From an uncultured Brevibacterium sp. (GTDB lineage Bacteria > Actinomycetota > Actinomycetes > Actinomycetales > Brevibacteriaceae), in NCBI GenBank assembly GCA_902489215.1, contig CABTZE010000059.1:1-11328 (forward strand): 11,328 nt of DNA, in the 5' to 3' direction. The translations under genes and the position numbers were made by a program. Under the pieces are notes generated by a model. That model was not told the origin of the DNA. It searched no databases and was given only the letters and a program-made list of their open reading frames with translations. Shown one piece after another: positions 1 through 6,938 of this stretch (positions are counted from its first letter, which is position 1; each line of letters begins with the position of its first letter).

Positions 1-443
1 AGAGACTCGTTGTCGGAGCTGATATCCACGCCGAGTTCCCGCAGTGCAGACAGCACGGTGCCCATGGGGCGGACCCGGGCCTGCTCATCGCCGTCGAAGC
101 GTGCAGAAACACCGGCTGCGGCACTTGCGAATGGCACAAAGCGCATAACGGTCCCAGCCAGACCGCACGCGACTTCGGCCGGGACATCAGGAACGCCTTC
201 GATAGGGGTGATGCGGACAGTGTCACCGTCGTGCTCAACAGCACCGCCAAGAGCGACAACCGCATCGAGCATGAGCTGAGTATCGCGCGAGATGAGCGGT
301 GCCCGCAGAGTCGATGGCGCCTCGGCGAGGGCAGCCAGCACAAGCAGACGGTTGGTCAGCGATTTCGAACCGGGAACAGAAACACGAGCCCGCACCGGCT
401 GAGAAACAGCGGGTGCGGGCCACGTGGTGAAATTGTCAGTCAT
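1..443 (-). CDS. aroA: 3-phosphoshikimate 1-carboxyvinyltransferase (EPSP synthase), N-terminal part
   Basis: EPSP synthase transfers the enolpyruvyl group of PEP to shikimate-3-phosphate, the sixth step of the shikimate pathway, in the cytoplasm. The minus-strand reading frame is open from ATG at 443 to the window edge, about 147 codons of a protein that is usually 430-450 residues, so the C-terminal two thirds lie outside. Visible family motifs are PGSKSLTNR near residues 24-32 (substrate-binding Lys/Ser/Arg), RDTQLMLDA near 53-61, CGLAGTVMRF near 93-102 (the conserved AGT-MR block) and DGDEQARVRPM near 117-127. The ATG start overlaps the stop of the upstream DoxX-like gene by one base (TGATG), so the two are probably co-transcribed and translationally coupled. 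aroA lying close to sigH/sigR is also seen in Mycobacterium. The identification is secure; only the truncation limits it. Confidence 0.96.
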   Translation of the reverse strand, partial: MTDNFTTWPAPAVSQPVRARVSVPGSKSLTNRLLVLAALAEAPSTLRAPLISRDTQLMLDAVVALGGAVEHDGDTVRITPIEGVPDVPAEVACGLAGTVMRFVPFASAAAGVSARFDGDEQARVRPMGTVLSALRELGVDISSDNES

Positions 444-913
444 CAGGAGTTCGGCGTAAGGGTGTCCATTGCCTTAGCGGACTGCTTTTCGATGCTGTCC
501 CACGCGCTCTCGGCGGCGTGGCGGGCGCGCCACGCCAGGCTGGGACGACCTGCGGTGTCAACAGCCGCCAGCAGAGCACCGCCGAGCAGCGAAGTCTTAG
601 TGACCAGCGAGGTCTTCTTCTCGGACTCACCGTCAAGCTGTTCTGCAACAACATCAATGAGGTAGGTGCTCACAAGCAGACCGGCAGACAGGCGCGGCAT
701 CTTGCCGATTGCAAGCAGGCTGCCGGCGGCGATCTGCGCAACACCGGCACCGCGGGCAACGAGGTCGGGGCTGACCTGGACGTCAAATTTTTCGTCCAGC
801 AGTCGGGTCAGAGGGGCGATAGAAGCGGACTGGGGGCGGCGTGCCCGGCTGACGCCGTTGGCGATGAACGACGAGGCAAGCATGGGGCGGGCAATAAGCC
901 GTACGAGAGACAA
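443..913 (-). CDS. DoxX-like small integral membrane protein
   Basis: This is a protein of about 156 residues. I place the start at the TTG at 913 because an AGAAAGGA Shine-Dalgarno stretch lies 7 nt upstream and the protein then begins MSLVRLIARPMLAS, the usual DoxX opening. The longer frame up to 1117 runs back into the sigR promoter region and has no family-like sequence. Hydrophobic stretches lie near residues 8-20, 52-70, 75-90 and 108-122, consistent with a four-helix DoxX/SURF4-type bundle. The C-terminal 35 residues are polar. DoxX proteins are membrane-associated and in mycobacteria are linked to redox and thiol stress, but the biochemical role here is unknown. The gene overlaps aroA by 1 nt. 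It is divergent from sigR, which fits a redox-stress neighbourhood but does not prove a shared function. Confidence 0.8.
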   Translation of the reverse strand: MSLVRLIARPMLASSFIANGVSRARRPQSASIAPLTRLLDEKFDVQVSPDLVARGAGVAQIAAGSLLAIGKMPRLSAGLLVSTYLIDVVAEQLDGESEKKTSLVTKTSLLGGALLAAVDTAGRPSLAWRARHAAESAWDSIEKQSAKAMDTLTPNS

Positions 914-943
914 AGCTGCGTCCTTTCTTTCGAGAGCAATCCC

Positions 944-949
944 AGCATA
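944..949 (-). promoter_or_regulatory. Possible -10 element for the doxX-like/aroA operon
   Basis: On the minus strand the hexamer TATGCT lies about 30 nt upstream of the TTG start and would give a leader of roughly 24 nt. No good -35 hexamer stands at the expected spacing, so this is a weak call. Confidence 0.3.
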
Positions 950-998
950 TCGCCCATGAACACAAACGGCAGAGTTGGTTGTCGATGACCTGCACCTC

Positions 999-1025
999 GG
1001 AATAGTTGTACGTCGCCTTTCGTTG
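999..1025 (+). promoter_or_regulatory. SigR/SigH-type autoregulatory promoter of sigR-rsrA
   Basis: GGAAT (999-1003) and GTTG (1022-1025) are separated by exactly 18 nt. This matches the known SigR/SigH consensus (GGGAAT or GGAAT, 18-19 nt, GTT). The predicted transcript begins near 1032, about 24 nt before the ATG at 1056. SigR orthologues in Streptomyces and Mycobacterium activate their own operon from such promoters. The match is visible in the sequence; SigR dependence is inferred. Confidence 0.8.
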
Positions 1026-1055
1026 TTTCCAATGAACAGATCGAGAGGAGACCGC

Positions 1056-1784
1056 ATGGTCCTGTGCAAAGAGCGACAGACGTCAGCCGAAGCCCCGGCG
1101 ACCGGTGCGTCTGGCACCCGGACAGCCGACTTCCCAGAGGCCCCACATCACGGCGACGTAGCATTGACCGTGATGAGTGAACCGATTGATCTTGAACGCG
1201 AAACGGACGAAGAGCGCTCAGCGCGCTTCGAAGCCGACGCCCTGCAGTACGTCAACCAGCTGTACGCGGCCGCAATGCGCATGACGCGCAACCCTGCAGA
1301 TGCTGAAGACCTTGTCCAAGAGGCGTATTTGAAGGCATACGCGGCCTTCCACCAGTACAAGCCCGGAACCAACCTGAAAGCGTGGCTCTACCGGATCCTG
1401 ACGAACACGTTCATCAACAACTACCGGAAGAAACAGCGCCAGCCGCTGGAATCCAGTGATGACGACATTCAGGACTGGCAGCTGCACCGGGCAGCCAGCC
1501 ACACCTCGGGCCAGGGACGTTCGGCAGAGCTCGAAGCGCTGGACCAAATGCCCGACTCCGACGTGAAGGAAGCGCTGGCCAGCCTGCAGGATGACTTTCG
1601 CATGGTTGTGTACTACGCGGACGTCGAAGGTCTCCCGTACAAGGAAATCGCCGAAATCATGGACACGCCTATCGGCACGGTGATGTCACGTCTGCACCGC
1701 GGACGCAGGCAGCTGCGAGAAAAACTCGCTGACTACGCGGCGGAGCGGGGCATCGGCACAGCAAAGACGGAGGCGAAGAAATGA
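1056..1784 (+). CDS. sigR: RNA polymerase ECF sigma factor SigR/SigH (thiol-oxidative stress)
   Basis: This group 4 (ECF) sigma factor directs RNA polymerase to thioredoxin, mycothiol and protein-quality genes after disulfide stress. The body is close to mycobacterial SigH. Counting from the internal ATG at 1173 (203 aa form), sigma region 2 spans about residues 20-90 with RMTRNPADAEDLVQEAY and GTNLKAWLYRILTNTFINNYRKK-type segments, and region 4 spans about 130-183 with YYADVEGLPYKEIAEIMDTP and GTVMSRLHRGRRQLR. I annotate from ATG 1056 (242 aa) because GAGAGGAG stands 5 nt upstream, directly below the SigR promoter. This adds 39 residues (MVLCKERQT...) not found in short SigH forms. ATG 1173 has no Shine-Dalgarno but begins at the usual family N-terminus (MSEPIDLERETDEE). 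Both forms may be made, as for the unstable long SigR' of Streptomyces coelicolor. The stop overlaps rsrA by 4 nt (ATGA). Confidence 0.96.
   Translation: MVLCKERQTSAEAPATGASGTRTADFPEAPHHGDVALTVMSEPIDLERETDEERSARFEADALQYVNQLYAAAMRMTRNPADAEDLVQEAYLKAYAAFHQYKPGTNLKAWLYRILTNTFINNYRKKQRQPLESSDDDIQDWQLHRAASHTSGQGRSAELEALDQMPDSDVKEALASLQDDFRMVVYYADVEGLPYKEIAEIMDTPIGTVMSRLHRGRRQLREKLADYAAERGIGTAKTEAKK
1159..1164 (+). promoter_or_regulatory. Possible internal -10 for a short (leaderless) sigR transcript
   Basis: TAGCAT fits the TANNNT -10 pattern and ends 8 nt before the ATG at 1173. Transcription could therefore start at or within a few bases of this ATG, which has no Shine-Dalgarno of its own. No clear -35 is seen. 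It would correspond in position to the constitutive p1 of S. coelicolor sigR. Speculative. Confidence 0.3.
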
Positions 1785-2053
1785 CAGAGACAAACCGCTG
1801 GAGTTCCTGTCGCATGGAAAGCTTGGAGCGCATTTATGGCTACCTCGACGGTGAGCTCAGTCCCGAAGCCTGTCAGGCAATCGAAGCTCATCTGCGCGAC
1901 TGTGAAGAATGCTCTGACGAATATCAGATCGAATCAATGCTGAAGGAGCTCGTACGTCGCTCGTGCAACTGCGACGTCGCACCGGAAGGGCTCGCGGACC
2001 GCATCCGCGCCAGGATCACGGTCGAGCGCACCCAGATCCGCTGGCAGGGCTGA
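1781..2053 (+). CDS. rsrA: Mycothiol-system anti-sigma-R factor (zinc anti-sigma, RsrA/RshA family)
   Basis: This 90-residue ZAS-family anti-sigma factor binds SigR when reduced and releases it when its cysteines form a disulfide and zinc is lost. The zinc-site pattern is clear: Cys10, then His37-x3-Cys41-x2-Cys44, in the order known for RsrA. Extra cysteines sit at 31, 62 and 64, the last two resembling the C-terminal Cys cluster of the family. The segment LERIYGYLDGELS near residues 15-27 is typical of the sigma-binding helix. The ATG overlaps the sigR stop (ATGA), and GGAGG lies 7-8 nt upstream within the sigR coding end, so the pair is translationally coupled, which suits equal dosing of sigma and anti-sigma. 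Family membership is very likely; redox control is inferred from homologues. Confidence 0.95.
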   Translation: MTETNRWSSCRMESLERIYGYLDGELSPEACQAIEAHLRDCEECSDEYQIESMLKELVRRSCNCDVAPEGLADRIRARITVERTQIRWQG

Positions 2054-2059
2054 ACTGCC

Positions 2060-2121
2060 GACAGCGTTGAGCAGCAGAAGGCGGCGCCGCATAAAAGGCG
2101 CCGATGCCAAACACTGCTGTC
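2060..2121 (+). repeat. Nested inverted repeats downstream of rsrA
   Basis: An inner stem CGGCGCC (2082-2088) / GGCGCCG (2097-2103) with an 8-nt A-rich loop lies inside a weaker outer stem GACAGC (2060-2065) / GCTGTC (2116-2121). There is no U-tract, so it may be an mRNA 3' structure or an incomplete terminator in front of the stronger hairpin that follows. Confidence 0.35.
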
Positions 2122-2131
2122 AGACAAACAA

Positions 2132-2168
2132 GAAGGGCGTGATGGTGATTAACACCATCACGCCCTTT
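2132..2168. terminator. Bidirectional terminator hairpin between rsrA and bL37
   Basis: A perfect 13-bp stem (GGGCGTGATGGTG, 2135-2147, with its complement at 2153-2165) closes a 5-nt ATTAA loop. A-T pairs at the base extend it to about 15 bp. The plus side ends in TTT, and the minus side in a T-rich tail (TTCTTGTTT). It sits between convergent genes and probably ends transcription from both sides. Confidence 0.85.
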
Positions 2169-2189
2169 GCGTCTATATGAGACCGAGGA

Positions 2190-2270
2190 TCAGCGACCTG
2201 CGTTGGGGCGCTTGCCGTGGTTAGCGGGCTTGTTCCTGCGGTCCTTGCGCTTACGTCCGCGCTTGCTCAT
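2190..2270 (-). CDS. Ribosomal protein bL37 (short basic actinobacterial protein, 26 aa)
   Basis: This short reading frame encodes 26 residues, starting MSKRGRKRKDRR and ending KRPNAGR. More than a third of the residues are Lys or Arg, and there is a central ANHGKRPN motif. It closely resembles bL37, a tiny protein found in the large subunit of mycobacterial ribosomes (the actinobacterial KRGRKKRDRK...ANHGKRPN type). Such frames are often missed by gene finders because of their length. A strong Shine-Dalgarno (AGGAGGAG) lies 6 nt upstream of the ATG at 2270. The stop is followed within about 20 nt by the bidirectional terminator. In related actinobacteria this gene also lies next to sigH/sigR-rsrA. 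It is the last of three co-directional minus-strand genes, but a possible promoter in the 78-nt gap to the GDSL-like gene may drive it separately. Confidence 0.92.
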   Translation of the reverse strand: MSKRGRKRKDRRNKPANHGKRPNAGR

Positions 2271-2297
2271 AATGATCTCCTCCTGGTCAACTACGGT

Positions 2298-2326
2298 ATT
2301 CTTGCACACTGTTGCGCTCACGCCAA
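2298..2326 (-). promoter_or_regulatory. Possible promoter of the bL37 gene
   Basis: On the minus strand TTGGCG (2326-2321) and AAGAAT (2303-2298) are 17 nt apart, each matching 4 of 6 consensus bases. The start would lie near 2291, about 20 nt before the gene. A 7-bp inverted repeat, GCTCACG (2316-2322) / CGTGAGC (2331-2337), overlaps the -35. It could be an operator or a weak hairpin after the preceding gene. Weak evidence. Confidence 0.35.
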
Positions 2327-2348
2327 ATAACGTGAGCTGCGCCTCGTG

Positions 2349-2957
2349 TCAGGCGGTGACGTCGTCGACACCCAGCCACTCAAACCAGCCGCGGTTGAGC
2401 ACCAGCCATGACAACAGCCCGTAGCCTTCCTGACCGGGCAGGCCTTCGCTGGAAGTGGCCAGTTCCCTCTGCCAGACAGCGTGGTCGGCCAGGGGAGTGA
2501 AGCAGTCAACGTAGGGAATGCTGCGGCGCAGAGCGACTTCCGAAAAACCTCGGTTGAGTTCTTCGATCTGGCGGTTTTCGCTCTGACTGCGACCTGGGGT
2601 CGGCCCGACGACGAACGCTGAGTACCCGCGGCTGAGTGCCTGGTCGAGAATATTCGCCAGGTTCAGGCGGGAGCGCGCCGTGGAGATTCCGGCGGCGATG
2701 TCGGCGCAGCCGGGAGCCAGCACCAGCCGCTTGTCGTCGTCTTCACCGAAGCGGAGCTCAGCTTCGGCAATGCAGCGGTCAGCGAACTGTGCGGAGTCTT
2801 CGCCCGGGGCGGCCAGAGTGTAGAACCTGGCGTTTTCGAGCGCCGGGTGAGTGCGAACGGCCACCCGGCCAACCCAGCCCAGGGCGCGACCGTCGCCGTG
2901 GCCGGCAACCAGATGGTCACCGGCCACGACGATCGATGTGCGCCTCTTCGGGGTCAC
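2349..2957 (-). CDS. GDSL/SGNH-hydrolase-like protein, catalytic residues altered
   Basis: This is a protein of 202 residues with a GTG start at 2957 that overlaps the kgd stop by 4 nt (GTGA), so it is translationally coupled to kgd. The fold looks like the actinobacterial SGNH family. The N-terminal block reads VVAGDHLVAGHGDGRALGWVGR (about 10-31), where GDSL enzymes have GDS-L. Further on come APGCADIAAGISTARSRLNLANIL near 80-105, FVVGPTP near 115, and a C-terminal PGQEGYGLLSWLVL block. Three positions differ from an active enzyme: the nucleophile Ser is His, the GxND block reads GCAD, and the DxxHP block before PGQEGYG reads EGLP with no His. It may be a non-catalytic relative or use another chemistry. 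There is no signal peptide or membrane segment, so it is probably cytoplasmic. The substrate is unknown. Coupling to kgd is structural evidence only and does not establish a metabolic role. Confidence 0.78.
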   Translation of the reverse strand: MTPKRRTSIVVAGDHLVAGHGDGRALGWVGRVAVRTHPALENARFYTLAAPGEDSAQFADRCIAEAELRFGEDDDKRLVLAPGCADIAAGISTARSRLNLANILDQALSRGYSAFVVGPTPGRSQSENRQIEELNRGFSEVALRRSIPYVDCFTPLADHAVWQRELATSSEGLPGQEGYGLLSWLVLNRGWFEWLGVDDVTA

Positions 2958-5900
2958 TTATCGAAAACCCGTTTGATGACTTCGGCCTGTTCGAAGTCGT
3001 GAACCTTCTTCAGACCGGTTGCCGGAGCAGCGGACGAAGCGCGGCTGACGGGGCGCAGGGTACGGCCGTCGAGCACGGGGTCCAGGTGCAGGGCCATGAA
3101 CCGGTAAGCGCCCTGGTTTTCCGGCTCTTCCTGAGCCCACACGATTTCAGCATCCGCTGGGTAAGCGCTGAGCGCGTCCTTCACCGCATCGGTGTCGAGC
3201 GGGTACAGCTGCTCCATGCGGACGATTGCCGTGGTCTCGTCGTTGCGCTTGCTGCGTTCGGCAACGAGGTCCCAGTAGAACTTGCCGGAGACAAGAACCA
3301 CGCGGTTGACCTTCGAAGCTTCAACGGTGGTGTCCTGGATGACCGGCTCGAAGCGGCCGGAGGTGAACTGTTCGACATCCGTGGCGGCAGCCTTGAGGCG
3401 CAGCATGGACTTCGGCGTGAAGATCACCAGAGGGCGCTTGTTCTCGGTGTGTGCGTGACGGCGCAGCAGGTGGAAGTGCGATGCGCCGTTCGACGGGTAG
3501 GCAACCGTCATGTTGTTCTCCGCGCACAGCTGGAGGAAGCGCTCAATGCGGGCCGAAGAGTGGTCCGGGCCCTGGCCTTCGTAGCCGTGGGGCAGCAGGA
3601 GGACAACACCGGAGAGCTGTTCCCACTTCTGTTCCGAGGACGCGATGTATTCGTCGATGATCGACTGTGCGCCCTGGGCGAAGTCACCGAACTGGGCCTC
3701 CCACAGTACGAGGGCTTTCTTGTTCTCGACGGCGTAGCCATACTCGAAGCCCATCGCTGCGTATTCGCTCAGCAGCGAATTGTAGACCCAGAAGCGAGCC
3801 TGGTCGTCGGTGAGGTTGGCCAGCGGCGTCCACTCGTTGCCGTTGTCGTGGTCGATCAGCACCGCGTGGCGCTGCGTGAAGGTGCCTCGGCGGGAGTCCT
3901 GACCGGCAAGGCGGACAGGGATGCCCTCCATAAGCACCGAACCGAAGGCCAGCAGTTCTGCGAAGCCCCAGTCGATGCCGCCGGAGCGGGACATTTCCTG
4001 ACGCTTCTTGAGCAGGCTGCGCAGCTTCTTGTGGACTTCGAAGTCTTCGGGGACGTCAACGTGTGCGTCACCGATCTTTTCGACGATCTCCTTCGACACG
4101 GCGGTTTCGATTTCGGTTCCGAAGTCGCTCGGTGCGATGTCGATCTTCTGCGGGAAGCCGGCGTCGGCACCTGCGGACTTCTCGGCTTCCCTCGTTTCTT
4201 CGAAAGCAGCTTCGAGCTTGTTCTGGTAGTCCTTGACGACTTCCGTGACCTGTTCGTCGCTGATGAACTTACGTCCGACGAGCGATTCGGTGTAGAGCTT
4301 GCGCACCGAGGCCTTCTTGTCGATGAGCGAGTACATGACCGGCTGAGTCATCGACGGGTCGTCGCCCTCGTTGTGTCCGCGGCGGCGGTAGCACACGAGG
4401 TCGATGAAGATGTCGCGGTGGAACGTCTGGCGGAATTCGAATGCCAGGCGTGCGGCGCGGAACACTGCTTCGGGGTCATCGCCGTTGACGTGGATGACCG
4501 GGGCCGAAATCGACTTGGCGACGTCGGTCGAGTAGAACGACGAGCGGGCCGATGCGGGCGAGGTGGTGAAGCCGACCTGGTTGTTGATGACCACGTGGAT
4601 CGTGCCGCCGGTGCGGTAGCCGCGCAGTTCGGACTGCTGCACGGTTTCGAAGGCCACGCCCTGACCTGCGACCGCAGCATCACCGTGGACGAGGATCGGC
4701 AGAACACCGAAGCCCTCTTCGCCGTGGTCGAGTTCGTCCTGCTTGGCACGAACAATGCCGCCGAGAACCGGGTTGACGGTTTCGAGGTGGCTGGGGTTGG
4801 CAGCGACTGACACCTTGGTGGTGTTGCCGGCCGGCGAGGTGAACGAGCCGTCCATGCCCAAGTGGTACTTGACGTCGCCGGAGCCCTGGAATGATTCGGG
4901 CGACTGAACGCCGTCGAACTCGCGGAAGATCTGTGCGTAGGACTTTCCTGCGATGTTGGTCAGCACGTTGAGGCGGCCGCGGTGGGCCATACCGATGGCG
5001 ACTTCTTCCAGCCCGGCGTCAGCAGCTTCGTTTGCGATTTCGTCCAGCAGGACGATGGTCGATTCGCCGCCTTCGAGTGAGAAGCGCTTCTGGCCGATGT
5101 ACTTGGTCTGCAGGAAGGTCTCGAACGCCTCTGCGGCGTTGAGGCGGCCCAGGATGTGGCCCTGTTCTTCGCGGGTGAGCTCTTCGTGCGGCACTTCGAT
5201 CTTCGACTGGAACCAGCGGCGCTGCTCCGGGTCTGCGATGTGCATGTATTCATAGCCGGTCGTGCGGCAGTAGGCGTCGCGCAGCAGGCCGAGGATGTCG
5301 CGAAGCGGCATGACGGGCTTGCCGCCGAATCCGCCGGTTGCGAATGAGCGCTCGAGATCCCACAGGGTGAGGTCGTGGTTGTTGATGTCGAGGTCCGGGT
5401 GCGTGCGCTGGCGGTAGATCAGGGGGTCGATGTTCGCCATGAGGTGGCCGCGGGTGCGGTACGAGTCGATGAGCTCGATGACGCGGGCAGTCTTGTTGAC
5501 GTCGTCGGCGTCGGAGGCATCGAGGTCGGGCATCCAGCGAACCGGTTCGTAGGGCAGCTGGAGCGACTCGAAGATTTCGTCGTAGAATCCGTCGCCGCCC
5601 AGAAGGTATTCGTGAACGAGCTTGAGGAACTCACCCGATCCTGCACCCTGGATGACGCGGTGGTCGTAGGTCGAGGACAGGGTGACGACCTTGGAGACGG
5701 CCAGACGGTTGATGGTCTCCTGGCTAGCGCCCTGGAATTCCGCCGGGTAGTTCATGGCGCCGACGCCGATGATGGCACCCTGCCCGCGCATGAGGCGGGG
5801 GACGGACATCATGGTGCCGATGCCGCCGGGGTTGGTCAGCGACACGGTCGTGCCGGCAAAGTCTTCAGCGCCGAGCTTGCCGTTGCGGCCGCGTTCGACG

Positions 5901-6670
5901 AGGTCGTCGTAAGCGGTCATGAACTCGCGGAAGGTCAGCGTGTCAGCAGCCTTGACGTTGGGTACGAGCAGCATGCGGGTGCCGTCGGGGCGGGGAACGT
6001 CGATCGCGAGTCCGAAGTTCACGTGGGCCGGCTGCACCATTGCGGGCTTGCCGTCCTGTTCGTCGTAGTAGACGTTCTGGGTAGGCATGGCCTTGAGTGC
6101 GCGGATCACGGCAAAGCCGATGATGTGGGTGAAGGAGACCTTGCCGCCGCGTGTGCGCTTGAGGTGCGAATTGATGACGATGCGGTTGTCGATCATCGCC
6201 TTGGCGGGGAGCTGACGGTACGACGTTGCGGTGGGGACGTTGATTGAGTCGTCCATGTTCACGGCAACGGCCTTGGCCGGTCCGCGCAGCTTCGTGACCT
6301 TGTCTTCGGCATCCTGCGGTGCGGAGGCGGTCTTCTGTGCACTGCCGGCCGCAGACTTCTTGGAGGCGGCGGTCTTGGATTCGGCCTTCGGGGTTTCCGC
6401 TTCCGTCGACGAAGGGGTCACGCCCTTGGACGACGTCGAGCTCTTCTTCTGTGTGCTCTGCGAAGATGCGGCGGGGGCCTTCTTCTGCGGGGCCGCCTTC
6501 TGTGCGGCAGAGGCCGAATCGCTGCTCTGAGCTTCGTACTTCTCGAAGACAGGCCACCAGGCCTTGTCTACTGAGTTCTTGTCTTTCCGGTACTGCTCGT
6601 AGAGCTCCTCAACCAGCCATTCGTTCGAGCCGAAGTCATCGGCCGTGATGGTCGGGTTCGATTCAGACAC
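2954..6670 (-). CDS. kgd: Multifunctional 2-oxoglutarate metabolism enzyme Kgd/OdhA (E2-like domain fused to E1)
   Basis: This is the large actinobacterial fusion that acts as the E1 of 2-oxoglutarate dehydrogenase, with decarboxylase and hydroxyoxoadipate synthase side activities, in the TCA cycle. From GTG 6670 it has 1238 residues. The N-terminal conserved segment is about 10-46 (FGSNEWLVEELYEQYR). A Lys/Ala/Ser-rich linker follows at about 50-130, then an acyltransferase (E2) domain at about 133-365 with the TYDHRVIQG active-site block (His337) and no lipoyl domain. The E1 part runs from about 390 to the end, with MAHRGRLNVL near 561-570, the ThDP motif GDAA near 663 paired with INNQVGF near 695, and PENQGAYRF near the C-terminus. 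I prefer GTG 6670 because the product then starts MSESNPTITADDFG. A longer TTG start at 6709 is in frame but adds a non-family peptide. An AGGAAGAAGG run lies 11 nt upstream of the GTG. In homologues the FHA protein GarA/OdhI inhibits this enzyme; no such gene is present here. Confidence 0.97.
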   Translation of the reverse strand: MSESNPTITADDFGSNEWLVEELYEQYRKDKNSVDKAWWPVFEKYEAQSSDSASAAQKAAPQKKAPAASSQSTQKKSSTSSKGVTPSSTEAETPKAESKTAASKKSAAGSAQKTASAPQDAEDKVTKLRGPAKAVAVNMDDSINVPTATSYRQLPAKAMIDNRIVINSHLKRTRGGKVSFTHIIGFAVIRALKAMPTQNVYYDEQDGKPAMVQPAHVNFGLAIDVPRPDGTRMLLVPNVKAADTLTFREFMTAYDDLVERGRNGKLGAEDFAGTTVSLTNPGGIGTMMSVPRLMRGQGAIIGVGAMNYPAEFQGASQETINRLAVSKVVTLSSTYDHRVIQGAGSGEFLKLVHEYLLGGDGFYDEIFESLQLPYEPVRWMPDLDASDADDVNKTARVIELIDSYRTRGHLMANIDPLIYRQRTHPDLDINNHDLTLWDLERSFATGGFGGKPVMPLRDILGLLRDAYCRTTGYEYMHIADPEQRRWFQSKIEVPHEELTREEQGHILGRLNAAEAFETFLQTKYIGQKRFSLEGGESTIVLLDEIANEAADAGLEEVAIGMAHRGRLNVLTNIAGKSYAQIFREFDGVQSPESFQGSGDVKYHLGMDGSFTSPAGNTTKVSVAANPSHLETVNPVLGGIVRAKQDELDHGEEGFGVLPILVHGDAAVAGQGVAFETVQQSELRGYRTGGTIHVVINNQVGFTTSPASARSSFYSTDVAKSISAPVIHVNGDDPEAVFRAARLAFEFRQTFHRDIFIDLVCYRRRGHNEGDDPSMTQPVMYSLIDKKASVRKLYTESLVGRKFISDEQVTEVVKDYQNKLEAAFEETREAEKSAGADAGFPQKIDIAPSDFGTEIETAVSKEIVEKIGDAHVDVPEDFEVHKKLRSLLKKRQEMSRSGGIDWGFAELLAFGSVLMEGIPVRLAGQDSRRGTFTQRHAVLIDHDNGNEWTPLANLTDDQARFWVYNSLLSEYAAMGFEYGYAVENKKALVLWEAQFGDFAQGAQSIIDEYIASSEQKWEQLSGVVLLLPHGYEGQGPDHSSARIERFLQLCAENNMTVAYPSNGASHFHLLRRHAHTENKRPLVIFTPKSMLRLKAAATDVEQFTSGRFEPVIQDTTVEASKVNRVVLVSGKFYWDLVAERSKRNDETTAIVRMEQLYPLDTDAVKDALSAYPADAEIVWAQEEPENQGAYRFMALHLDPVLDGRTLRPVSRASSAAPATGLKKVHDFEQAEVIKRVFDK

Positions 6671-6723
6671 GGCGCTGATCGCCTTCTTCCTAAGCTTGGG
6701 TGGGTACAACGACGTCGCGACCC

Positions 6724-6729
6724 AGTCTA
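6724..6729 (-). promoter_or_regulatory. Possible -10 element of kgd
   Basis: TAGACT on the minus strand (6729-6724) fits TANNNT and would give a leader of about 47 nt before GTG 6670. No convincing -35 is present at 17-18 nt. The intergenic region 6671-6860 between the divergent kgd and CNNM genes holds no other clear element besides the promoter noted at 6849. Confidence 0.3.
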
Positions 6730-6848
6730 GCCAATTGGTCGGGCAGTATCCCGCAAGGTTTCAATTTCGGCTGTGTCATCTGTCACCTTGGAGTTTTCGG
6801 GGTGACTGCGGGGTGTGGTCGCCTTATCGTTTCCCATCTGCGGTTCGT

Positions 6849-6854
6849 TACGAT
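6849..6854 (+). promoter_or_regulatory. Possible -10 for a leaderless transcript of the CNNM operon
   Basis: TACGAT fits the TANNNT -10 consensus and ends exactly 6 nt before the ATG at 6861, so the expected +1 falls on the A of that ATG. No clear -35 is visible, as is common in actinobacteria. Confidence 0.45.
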
Positions 6855-6860
6855 GGCCTC

Positions 6861-6938
6861 ATGAAATATGTCAGTTTCGGCCCGGCGTTGACCGTCGGGC
6901 TTGCATGTGCCTCGGCGATGTTCGGGGCTGTTTCGTAG
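6861..6938 (+). CDS. Possible 25-aa leader peptide ahead of the CNNM operon
   Basis: An ATG-initiated frame of 25 codons (MKYVSFGPALTVGLACASAM..., ending FGAVS) ends in TAG at 6936-6938. The last base of the stop is the first base of the GTG start of the next gene (TAGTG). It has no Shine-Dalgarno, but a -10 hexamer stands at the right distance for a leaderless mRNA beginning at the ATG. The peptide is mostly hydrophobic with one Cys (residue 16). The downstream GTG also has only a weak Shine-Dalgarno (a CGGGG run), so termination on this frame could feed ribosomes onto it. I do not recognise the peptide. It may be a translational coupling device rather than a functional product, or chance. 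Confidence 0.4.
   Translation: MKYVSFGPALTVGLACASAMFGAVS

Noticed and set aside
518..988. A plus-strand frame opposite the DoxX-like gene
   Set aside because: The minus-strand DoxX-like frame has a Shine-Dalgarno, membrane helices and operon overlap; the plus frame has none of these.
2508..2540. GGGAAT followed at about 18 nt by TTC as a further SigR promoter
   Set aside because: It lies inside the GDSL-like gene, on the wrong strand for it, and the -10 lacks GTT.
2636..4810. A 724-codon open frame on the plus strand opposite kgd
   Set aside because: It is a mirror of the strongly conserved kgd coding sequence in a GC-rich genome; its translation has no recognisable domain and is rich in low-information Val/Asp/Arg runs.
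5375..6247. A 290-codon plus-strand frame opposite the E2-like part of kgd
   Set aside because: Same antisense shadow effect; no Shine-Dalgarno or family motif.
6671..6709. Longer kgd start at TTG 6709
   Set aside because: It adds a 13-residue basic peptide not expected in the family, while GTG 6670 gives the usual short lead into the FGSNEWLVEELY segment. It cannot be fully excluded.
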